Under the pieces are notes generated by a model. The model was not told the DNA's origin. It saw only the letters and a list, made by a program, of their open reading frames with translations, and did not search any database. The translations under genes and the position numbers were made by a program. A stretch of 57,551 nt of DNA from an uncultured Eubacteriales bacterium. GTDB taxonomy: Bacteria; Bacillota; Clostridia; Oscillospirales; CAG-272. The stretch covers positions 1-57,551 of the forward strand of contig CAKSNQ010000007.1 in NCBI GenBank assembly GCA_934476315.1, given 5' to 3'. Of the stretch, positions 51,033 to 57,551 are shown piece by piece; the stretch's first letter is position 1, and every line of letters begins with the position of its first letter.

Positions 51033-53078
51033 TCAGTAGGCGATCACGAACACCAGCCTGGTTCCGACCGAAACGTAATCGTCCCGTTCGGAAGCACTTG
51101 TGATGGTTCCCTTGGGGGCGCCGCTTCCGTAGGTGGTCATGATGCTGTACTCCAGCTTCGCGCCCTTGGCGTTCAGCTCGGCGAACAGATCAATCAGGTC
51201 GCTCATGGTGCGCCCGGTCATATCGGGAATGAAGGGAAGTCCGAGTGAATAGGTCACGACCACGCCGCCGTCCGCCTCATCGACGTTGCTTCCCGCGGGC
51301 GCCGACTGGCTGATGAACTTGCCGTAGCCGTACTTGTTGCTGTACACGGTCTTGATGGTGATGGGCTGACCGTTTGCCAGCGCCGCCGCCTCGTCGCGCG
51401 AGAGCCGGGAGAAGTCGGGGACGACCTTGGCGGTGTTGAGGTTGCAGACCCGCAGGGTGATGGTGTCGCCGACCGAGACAAAGGTGTCGTACTGCGACGC
51501 GTACACGACCTGCCCCTTGGGGGCGTTATAGCTGCCGTACTCGACGCGGTAGCCGAGCTTGGCGCCGCTTTGGTTGAGGTTGTAGAAAAATTCCGCCAGC
51601 TCGTTTTCGTTTTTGCCCTTGAGGTCGGGCAGGTAGGGTCGTCCGAGCGAGTAGGTGACGACGACCGTTTCCGACTCGTCGCCCAGCGTCTCGCCCGCCG
51701 CAACCGACTGACGGATCAGTGCGCCGTAGGGTACCTTGTTGTCGTAGACCGTGACGATCTTCAGCTTGAAGGTCTCCGCGTAGTTCTGCGCCTGCTCGCG
51801 CGTGAGCCGGGAGAAATCGGGAACGACACGGGAGGAATCGACCGAACAGACGTAAATGACAATCTCCTCGCCGACGCTCACGTATTCATTGCTCCGGGAT
51901 GCGCCGACGATCTGTCCGCGCGGCGCGGGACGCGTGACGTACTCCACGCGATAGGTGAGGTTGGCGCCGCTTTGGTTGAGCTTGTAGAAGATTTCGGCAA
52001 GCTCGCCCTCGCTCTTGCCCTTCAGCTCGGCGAGGAGAGGCTTTCCGACGGAATAGCAGACGACGACCGTTGTATCCTTGCTGATGCGCTCACCCGCCGT
52101 GACCGACTGGCTGACAAAGCCGCCGAACGGCACGTCCGTGCTGTACACCTCGCGGACGGTGACTTTGACGTTCTTGTCGTAGTCCGCGGCGGCGTCCTTA
52201 CCGATCTTTGAATAGTCCGGAACGCGGACGCTGCTGCCCGGGTCGGTGGTCCGCGATCCCGTCGAAACGTAGACTGTCAGACTGTCGCCGCGCCGGAAGT
52301 TGGTGCGGTCAACCGACACACTGCCAAAGCGGTATTCGATGACGTGACCGCGCGCCACCGTTTCGCTCGCCGCCTCGACGATCTTGGTGGCGGAGAGCTT
52401 GTGCTTGTTGATCCACTCACGCACCTGCGCGCCGGTCATGGATTCCAGATCCGGCACCTCGAGAAGCGCCTGCGGGTCCACGCCCGAGCTGACCGTGACC
52501 GCGATGACGGATTTGGGGGACAGTTTCGTGCCCTCGCGGATGTCCTGCGTCAGAATCAAACCCTCGGAAACGTCTTCGCTGTATATGTTCTGCTCGTCCA
52601 GCACCAGACCGTACTCCGCCGCCCACTTGCGCATTTCCGCGACACTGCGTCCCGTGAAGTCCTTGACCGTGACGAGACGGGCGCGCCAGATGAGCACGAC
52701 CGCGAGGCAGGAGAGGACGATGACCGTCAGGGCGGCGATGCCGCCGGTCAGCAACTTTTTCTTAAAATAGCTTTTGTCCACCACCGCCTCGTGCTCGGTT
52801 ACGTGAATCCCCTGCGGGACGCCGTGTCCGGACGGAGCGGAGGTTACTTTTCCGGCGAGCTTGGCGGAGGAATTTTCTTCGGAGGAATTTTCTTTTCCGG
52901 AGGATCCGGCGACCGAATCTTCTCCCGCGGAGGACGTCGGCGCGGGCGCGGTGTTCACGTTCTCCGTCTTCTCTTCGGGGGCGCGGGCAGAATCGGGGTC
53001 TGCCGTGCCGACTGTCGGAACGGACATCGCCGTACCGTTTTTCTTTGCGTTGTTGATCTGTTCAAGAAAGCTCCCCAT
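51033..53078 (-). CDS. Membrane protein with eight PASTA-like domains
   Basis: The 681-residue protein has a disordered cytoplasmic N-terminus (about 1-100), one span (about 108-130) and eight PASTA-type repeats outside. The last six form three copies of a two-domain module of about 131 residues (start points marked by SRVVPDFSRLTREQAQ or equivalent, then YLPDLKGKNENELAEFFYNLNQ). There is no kinase domain, unlike PASTA Ser/Thr kinases. PASTA domains bind muropeptides or beta-lactams, so a cell-wall role is likely. The start overlaps the ABC ATPase gene by 17 bases, so the two are coupled. Confidence 0.9.
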   Translation of the reverse strand: MGSFLEQINNAKKNGTAMSVPTVGTADPDSARAPEEKTENVNTAPAPTSSAGEDSVAGSSGKENSSEENSSAKLAGKVTSAPSGHGVPQGIHVTEHEAVVDKSYFKKKLLTGGIAALTVIVLSCLAVVLIWRARLVTVKDFTGRSVAEMRKWAAEYGLVLDEQNIYSEDVSEGLILTQDIREGTKLSPKSVIAVTVSSGVDPQALLEVPDLESMTGAQVREWINKHKLSATKIVEAASETVARGHVIEYRFGSVSVDRTNFRRGDSLTVYVSTGSRTTDPGSSVRVPDYSKIGKDAAADYDKNVKVTVREVYSTDVPFGGFVSQSVTAGERISKDTTVVVCYSVGKPLLAELKGKSEGELAEIFYKLNQSGANLTYRVEYVTRPAPRGQIVGASRSNEYVSVGEEIVIYVCSVDSSRVVPDFSRLTREQAQNYAETFKLKIVTVYDNKVPYGALIRQSVAAGETLGDESETVVVTYSLGRPYLPDLKGKNENELAEFFYNLNQSGAKLGYRVEYGSYNAPKGQVVYASQYDTFVSVGDTITLRVCNLNTAKVVPDFSRLSRDEAAALANGQPITIKTVYSNKYGYGKFISQSAPAGSNVDEADGGVVVTYSLGLPFIPDMTGRTMSDLIDLFAELNAKGAKLEYSIMTTYGSGAPKGTITSASERDDYVSVGTRLVFVIAY

Positions 53079-53751
53079 CTTCGGTCAGTACTCCTTTCTT
53101 CAGCCGGACAATGTGGTCCGAGCGGCTTGCCACGACGCCCGAGTGGGTTACGGCAATGATACATTTGTCAAAATCGTGCGCCATGGTGGTGAAAATGTTG
53201 ACGATCTCGATCTGCATTTCCTCGTCCAGGTTGCCCGTCGGCTCGTCGGCGAGGATGACGTCCACGTCGGTCGCCATCGCCCGCGCGATCGCCACGCGTT
53301 GCTGCTCACCGCCGGACAGCTTGGTCACGGGGCGGTCCGCCTTGGAGTGCCCGATGCCGACGTATTCAAGCACGTTGTAGGCAGTCTCCTTGCGGTTTTT
53401 CGGCAGCTTGTTTTCGGTGATGCTCATGGCGACCAGCACGTTTTCGCAGGCGGTCATGTAGGGAATGAGATTGTAGCCCTGAAAGACGATGCTGATAAAG
53501 TTGCGGCGGTAGCGCCCGTAGCCGATGGCGCGGATGTCCCTCCCGTCGTACAGAATCGCGCCGGAATTCGGTCGGTCCAGTGCCGCCATCTGCGAAAGCA
53601 GGGTAGTCTTGCCGCTTCCGGATTCGCCGAGAATGGTGTAGAATTTCCCTTTTTCAAAGGTATAGTTGACGTCCTTGAGGATGTAGCGGCGGGTGTCGCC
53701 GTCCTCGTAGTAGTAGCAGAGGTCGCGCAGGGTCAGAATCGGAGTTCCCAT
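53062..53751 (-). CDS. ABC transporter ATPase, MacB/LolD-like
   Basis: The 229-residue ATPase has Walker A GESGSGKTT, Q-loop SIVFQGYNLIPYMT, signature LSGGEQQRVAIARA and Walker B VDVILADEPTGNLDEE. It pairs with the FtsX-type permease 16 bases upstream. Such type VII ABC systems do not move substrates across the membrane in the usual way; they perform mechanical work, for example on lipids or on cell-wall hydrolases. The link to a PASTA protein fits the second idea. Confidence 0.95.
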   Translation of the reverse strand: MGTPILTLRDLCYYYEDGDTRRYILKDVNYTFEKGKFYTILGESGSGKTTLLSQMAALDRPNSGAILYDGRDIRAIGYGRYRRNFISIVFQGYNLIPYMTACENVLVAMSITENKLPKNRKETAYNVLEYVGIGHSKADRPVTKLSGGEQQRVAIARAMATDVDVILADEPTGNLDEEMQIEIVNIFTTMAHDFDKCIIAVTHSGVVASRSDHIVRLKKGVLTEDGELS

Positions 53752-53767
53752 GTGTCCGCTGCCTCCT

Positions 53768-55189
53768 TTACATTAAAATCTTGCGCGGCTTGAGCCGCAA
53801 GGTGCAGGCAATGGGAATCAGCGTGGAAACCAGGACGCTTCCCAGCCCAATCAAATAAATGAAGCCGACCGTATTTGCGGTGAGCGAGATGTTATATTCC
53901 TCAATGACATCGTCCCCGGTGACATCGGCGTCGGTGTGGTAGGTATCGTTTGACTCGTCGCTCCCGAGCTGATCCTCCAGAAGTCCCGAGGAGAGTTGGC
54001 GCGCGAGCACGTTGCCGGAGAACAGCGAGAGGGAGACGGCGACCAGCGCGACCGCCATGACCTCGACGACGATCTGCGTGGCGATTTTGACCTTTTTCTC
54101 GCCGAGCGACAGGTAAATTCCCATTTCGCGGATACGGTCCTTGAGGAACAGCGTGACCAGCAGTCCGATAATCAGCACCGTGGCACCGACCGCGACATAC
54201 AGGATGATGTTGGCAATCAGCTTGATGTTGTCCATGGGCTTTGCCACCCCGGCAAGGCGCTCGAAGTTGTCTTCAAAGGTGTACCCGAGGGGCAATTTTC
54301 CCTTGTTTTCCGCCTCGAAAACAGCGATGTTGTCAATGCTGTCGATGATGAACGACGCATTCACCTGCTCATTGAGCATCATTTCCTCCTCGGCAAAGCC
54401 GTTTTCCTCACCGATGCGGTGGCACTCGTCGATGAAGCCGGTGATGGCGCTGCTGGGGGCGTAAATGTTGTTTTTGTAATCCGGGTGGTAGTCCTCCTCC
54501 CCGGTCGGAACCTCGGAGAACAGTCCGATGATCTCAAATTTCTGCCGGACGGGAATTTCCGTAATCTCATAGGTCTCCATGTCCCATTTGGTCAGCTTGG
54601 TCATCAGCGTGACAGAGTCGCCGACCTTGAGCCCGTTGAGCGTGGCAAGGTCGCTTGAGATGAGGACGACGTTCTTGCCTTCGCTGATCTCCTCGCGGGT
54701 GTAAACTCTGCCGTCCGTGAGGCGGATGGCGTTGGCTTCCACATCCTTGAGAATGGGCTGACTGCACCCGATGACCGTAAAGCTGGGGGTGGAAACAATG
54801 CCGGGGTCGTCGATGATGATGTCACTGATTAGTGGGGGGTCCGGGGCCTTCACCCGCTCCAGTCCCTCGCCTTGCAGATAGGTGGTAATCACGTAGTCCG
54901 CACGCTTGACGTAGGGGGATTTGCTCAGCTCATCGACGAGCGAGCTGTCGATATTTTTGAGCTGAGACCAGTCGAAGGCGTCGGAGTCGTAAATCCAGTT
55001 GTAATCGACGACGACACGTACCTCCGCGCCCATCTTTTCCAGCAGGGAGCGCTTGGTCAGGTCGAGCGCGTCCTTGACGGAAACCGCGCCGGCGATGATG
55101 TTGCAGAGCAGAAAGACCAGAAGCAGGAGAATGAGCGATTTTCCGGGCTTGCGGAAAATGCTGACAAAGGATCGCTTCAGAAAATTCAT
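53768..55189 (-). CDS. FtsX/MacB-type ABC permease
   Basis: The 473-residue permease has one N-terminal span (about 15-37), a large extracytoplasmic domain (about 40-310) and three C-terminal spans (about 320-350, 370-395, 435-460), which is the MacB/FtsX plan. No MacA-like partner is present. It is preceded 113 bases by a histidine kinase gene on the same strand and followed by its ATPase, so the kinase likely controls it. That gap (55190-55302) contains no gene. Confidence 0.92.
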   Translation of the reverse strand: MNFLKRSFVSIFRKPGKSLILLLLVFLLCNIIAGAVSVKDALDLTKRSLLEKMGAEVRVVVDYNWIYDSDAFDWSQLKNIDSSLVDELSKSPYVKRADYVITTYLQGEGLERVKAPDPPLISDIIIDDPGIVSTPSFTVIGCSQPILKDVEANAIRLTDGRVYTREEISEGKNVVLISSDLATLNGLKVGDSVTLMTKLTKWDMETYEITEIPVRQKFEIIGLFSEVPTGEEDYHPDYKNNIYAPSSAITGFIDECHRIGEENGFAEEEMMLNEQVNASFIIDSIDNIAVFEAENKGKLPLGYTFEDNFERLAGVAKPMDNIKLIANIILYVAVGATVLIIGLLVTLFLKDRIREMGIYLSLGEKKVKIATQIVVEVMAVALVAVSLSLFSGNVLARQLSSGLLEDQLGSDESNDTYHTDADVTGDDVIEEYNISLTANTVGFIYLIGLGSVLVSTLIPIACTLRLKPRKILM

Positions 55190-55302
55190 GAAATTCTTCC
55201 TTTCGTGTGCGTGAAATGTTGGAAACGACAGCTCTGTTTTACGGAAATTTTCCGAAAAATTCTACCGGGTTCTGTCATAAAAACGTAACAAAGGCGCCCG
55301 CT

Positions 55303-56562
55303 TTATTCCTGCGCCGACGGCAGACGCACCTCAAAGCATGCCCCGCCGTCCCGGTTGCACGCCCGCACCGTGCCGCGGTGACGGACGACAATTTCCCGCG
55401 TCAGCGCCAGCCCGATGCCGGTGTTTCCGCAGGCGCCCGTGTAAAAGCGATCGAAAATGTGCGGCAGGTCCTCCTCGGACAGCCCGCCGCCGTCGTCCGT
55501 GACGCTGACGACCGTCTGCCCGCGCTCTGCGTGGCAGGAGATGACGATCTGCGTCCCGGCATAGCGGAGCGCGTTGGACAGAATGTTCAGAAACGCCTGC
55601 CGGAGCTGTCCCGACGCGCACATCACGGGAAGCTCCTGCTCGTCGAACTCCGCGCGGACGGCAATGCCCTCCCGCCCGGCGAGCGGCGCGACGCTGACCA
55701 TGCAGTCGTCCAGAATCTCCCGCACGTCACAGCGGCTCATTTTCGCCGTTATGCCGTGGGATTCCAAAAGGGACAGCGTGAGCAGCTCCTCCACCAGCGT
55801 CGTCATGTGGTCGCTCTCCTCCAGAATGACGTCCGCCGCCGACTCCACCGGCAGAACGCCGGTCCGGATGCCCTCGGCGTAGCCCTGGATGGACATCAGT
55901 GGGGTCTTGAGCTCATGCGAGGCGTTCTGGAAGAACTGCTGGCGCACGCGCTGGGATTCCTCGATCCGCCCGCCCAGGCGAATGCCGATGGCGCACATGA
56001 TGAGCGTGACCAGCACAAACGCGAGCAGCAAAATCCGGTTGAGCATGCCCGTGTATTGCAAAAAGGGCTGAATGTCAAGGTAGAGCGCGGCGGTCTGCGT
56101 GCCGTCGTTGAACGGGAGAAAGACGTAGTAGCCGCCCTGCGCCCGGAACGCGTAACACTGCCCGTCCACGATCGGATGGGCGTTGTAGTAATCGCGGATG
56201 GTCTCCTCGGCGCTCCGGCGGGCAATGTTGCCGGAGTCGGGGAGAAGATCGATCAGCACGGACATGTCGCCGGACGCCTCCGGTTTGTAAAGTTCCATGT
56301 GCATGTAGTTGACATTGCCGAGCAGATCGATCTCGGTGGCAATCTCCGGCAGGACGGCGGTGCTTTCCGACGAGGTGAAGTCGTCCTCGGAGTCAATGCT
56401 GTATATCGGGCGGTACAGGTGAACCGCCTCGGTCAGCGTGGTCTCCGCCTGCCGCCGGAAGTATCCGGGGAGCAGGACGTTCAGAATGAAGAAGGATACC
56501 GCAAAGACCGCCACAATGGAACTAAAAATCACAAGGGGAATTTTCAGTTTCAGATGCTTCAC
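55303..56562 (-). CDS. Sensor histidine kinase
   Basis: The 419-residue kinase has a first span (about 9-32), an extracytoplasmic sensor (about 35-172), a second span (about 173-195), a HisKA domain with phosphoacceptor H216 in NASHELKTPL and a HATPase domain with N-box NILSNALRYA, DDGGGL and a GIGLALT G2 box. It starts 4 bases inside the response regulator gene. It is likely to sense the cell envelope, as in systems next to MacB-like transporters. Confidence 0.96.
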   Translation of the reverse strand: MKHLKLKIPLVIFSSIVAVFAVSFFILNVLLPGYFRRQAETTLTEAVHLYRPIYSIDSEDDFTSSESTAVLPEIATEIDLLGNVNYMHMELYKPEASGDMSVLIDLLPDSGNIARRSAEETIRDYYNAHPIVDGQCYAFRAQGGYYVFLPFNDGTQTAALYLDIQPFLQYTGMLNRILLLAFVLVTLIMCAIGIRLGGRIEESQRVRQQFFQNASHELKTPLMSIQGYAEGIRTGVLPVESAADVILEESDHMTTLVEELLTLSLLESHGITAKMSRCDVREILDDCMVSVAPLAGREGIAVRAEFDEQELPVMCASGQLRQAFLNILSNALRYAGTQIVISCHAERGQTVVSVTDDGGGLSEEDLPHIFDRFYTGACGNTGIGLALTREIVVRHRGTVRACNRDGGACFEVRLPSAQE

Positions 56563-57275
56563 TTGTCCTGAGCCTCCTTCTCCTCTTCCCGGAGCTTGTA
56601 GCCGTAGCCCCAGACAGTGCGGACGCCGACGCGACTGCCGGCGTCCGTCAGCTTTTTACGGATGCGGCGCAGCGTCTCATCGGTCACGCGCGTTTCCACC
56701 GGCTGGTCGAAGCCCCAGACCGCCCGCAAAAGCTCATTGCGCGAGATAGCCCGCCCTGGGTTTTGCAGAAGGCAGTGCAGCATTTTCTGCTCGGTCGGGG
56801 TGAAGTTGATGGGCGTGTCCCCGCACCTGACCTCATTTTCCTGCGGCAGAAAGCGCAGATCGCCGAAAGTGAGACCTGTCGCCGTGCCCTCCGCGGCACG
56901 GTTCTTTTGCATTTCCACACGGCGCAGGAGCGCCCGCACCCGCATCAGAAGCACCGTCGGGCGGAAGGGCTTGGTGATATAGTCGTCGCTCCCCTCACTG
57001 ATGCCGCGGATAAAATCCGGCTCGGTGTCCTTGGCGGTCAGGAGGATGATGGGAACGTCGGCGATGGTGCGGAGCTTGCGACAGACGGACAGTCCGTCCG
57101 TGCCGGGCATCATGATGTCCAGAATGACCAGATCGGCGGCTTCGGTGAGGAACGCCTTGAACAGCGCGTCGCCGGTCTCAAAGGCGCGGACGCGGTAGCC
57201 GTCGCTCTCCAGAAACGTCTGAATCAGATTGCGGATATTTTTTTCGTCGTCGGCAAAGTAGATGGTGTATGGCAA
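56559..57275 (-). CDS. OmpR-family response regulator
   Basis: The start is TTG at 57275, eight bases after GGAGG. The 238-residue protein has a receiver (D9, D10, phosphoacceptor D53 in LVILDIMMPG, T80, K102) and an OmpR-type winged helix (TPTEQKMLHCLLQNPGRAISR, RVTDETLRRIRKKL, VRTVWGYGYKL). It is the partner of the kinase, which overlaps by 4 bases. The whole set, regulator-kinase-permease-ATPase-PASTA, can be read as one minus-strand transcript. Confidence 0.97.
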   Translation of the reverse strand: MPYTIYFADDEKNIRNLIQTFLESDGYRVRAFETGDALFKAFLTEAADLVILDIMMPGTDGLSVCRKLRTIADVPIILLTAKDTEPDFIRGISEGSDDYITKPFRPTVLLMRVRALLRRVEMQKNRAAEGTATGLTFGDLRFLPQENEVRCGDTPINFTPTEQKMLHCLLQNPGRAISRNELLRAVWGFDQPVETRVTDETLRRIRKKLTDAGSRVGVRTVWGYGYKLREEEKEAQDK

Positions 57276-57329
57276 GGGAAGTACCTCCGTGGGGGACGGA
57301 TTTGTTGAAGCGTGGAGATTTCTACTCTT

Positions 57330-57338
57330 ATTATAGCA
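57330..57338 (-). promoter_or_regulatory. Extended -10 promoter of the two-component operon
   Basis: On the minus strand TGCTATAAT (TGn plus a perfect TATAAT, 57330-57335) has no good -35 box 17 bases upstream, the usual pattern of an extended -10 promoter. It lies about 55 bases before the TTG start. Confidence 0.65.
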
Positions 57339-57478
57339 TAAAACTGCGACGAAATTTGACGCGCGGCGGCATTTTTTGTAATAAATTTGTCACAGAAACG
57401 GGGAGTGTGCATGTTAACAGCAACCGAAAGAAATCTAAATTTTCCACACAGCAAAAGTAACATTCTTTCAGCGGTTTT

Positions 57479-57551
57479 GCGGAGGGAGAAACCATCTCAA
57501 ACGCCGAGGTTTTCTCCCTCCGCCCCCTCCTACTTCCTTGGCTACGCGTCG
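57479..57551. repeat. Dispersed hairpin repeat, cut by the window edge
   Basis: GCGGAGGGAGAAA and its near-perfect complement (57479-57491 with 57511-57523) flank CTCA and CGCCG. CCCCCTC and TTCCTTGGCT follow, then GCGTCG at the last base. The same order of blocks occurs at 29443-29515. The rest of this gap (57340-57478) shows nothing I can name. Confidence 0.6.

Overview
The window reads as chromosomal DNA of a high-GC, strictly anaerobic, endospore-forming Firmicute of class Clostridia, probably an uncultured Oscillospirales- or Christensenellales-like gut bacterium. The support is a complete spoIIIAA-AH sporulation operon, a bacterial V-type ATPase in Clostridia gene order, reductive oxygen defence (PerR, rubrerythrin, desulfoferrodoxin, flavodiiron protein) without catalase, Shine-Dalgarno starts of the AAGGAG type and near-consensus sigma-A promoters with 17-base spacers. 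Lineage is inference; no rRNA is present.

Layout. Positions 1-383 hold the tail of a transposon-type serine recombinase and a tRNA-Pro(CGG), so the left edge may be the end of an integrated element. Positions 567-7372 hold a membrane protein, a LytTR regulator with an altered phosphoacceptor, a 1082-residue lipoprotein and a small lipoprotein, separated by a dispersed repeat family. Positions 7443-8003 are a six-copy 97-bp tandem repeat just upstream of the V-ATPase operon (8233-17372), whose proteolipid carries the Na+-site residues of the Enterococcus hirae enzyme. Positions 17880-21443 (minus) hold an uncharacterised protein and a GH42 glycosidase. Positions 21670-26825 hold spoIIIA, followed by a P-loop ATPase and a membrane protein. 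Positions 29688-31648 hold a divergent locus: a 33-residue membrane protein, a DUF4190-like protein and an Lgt variant face an XRE regulator across three GTAAC-N5-GTTAC palindromes. Positions 31788-36432 hold a MarR regulator with a heterodimeric ABC exporter.

Positions 36538-41414 form a glycan unit: GH2 beta-mannosidase-like enzyme, ROK kinase and SIS isomerase, divergent from an AraC regulator. Positions 41411-44943 are an iron-uptake operon (feoA, feoA, feoB, Cys-rich partner) with four TTAGC-N4-GCTAA boxes. A decayed ABC transporter remnant follows. An AGCS amino-acid:sodium symporter (minus) is preceded by a tandem glycine riboswitch. Positions 47604-51024 form the PerR oxidative-stress operon. 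Positions 51033-57275 (minus) form a two-component system, MacB-like ABC transporter and an eight-PASTA-domain membrane protein. The right end holds another copy of the dispersed hairpin repeat.

How the parts may fit: an Na+ V-ATPase and an Na+-coupled amino-acid symporter suggest sodium bioenergetics; iron uptake would feed the iron enzymes of the PerR operon; Lgt would lipidate the lipoproteins. The least described pieces are the XRE/palindrome/Lgt locus, the repeat tracts, the modular PASTA protein linked to an ABC transporter, the spoIIIAG-AH hairpin and the uniform TTAGC-N4-GCTAA boxes around feo.
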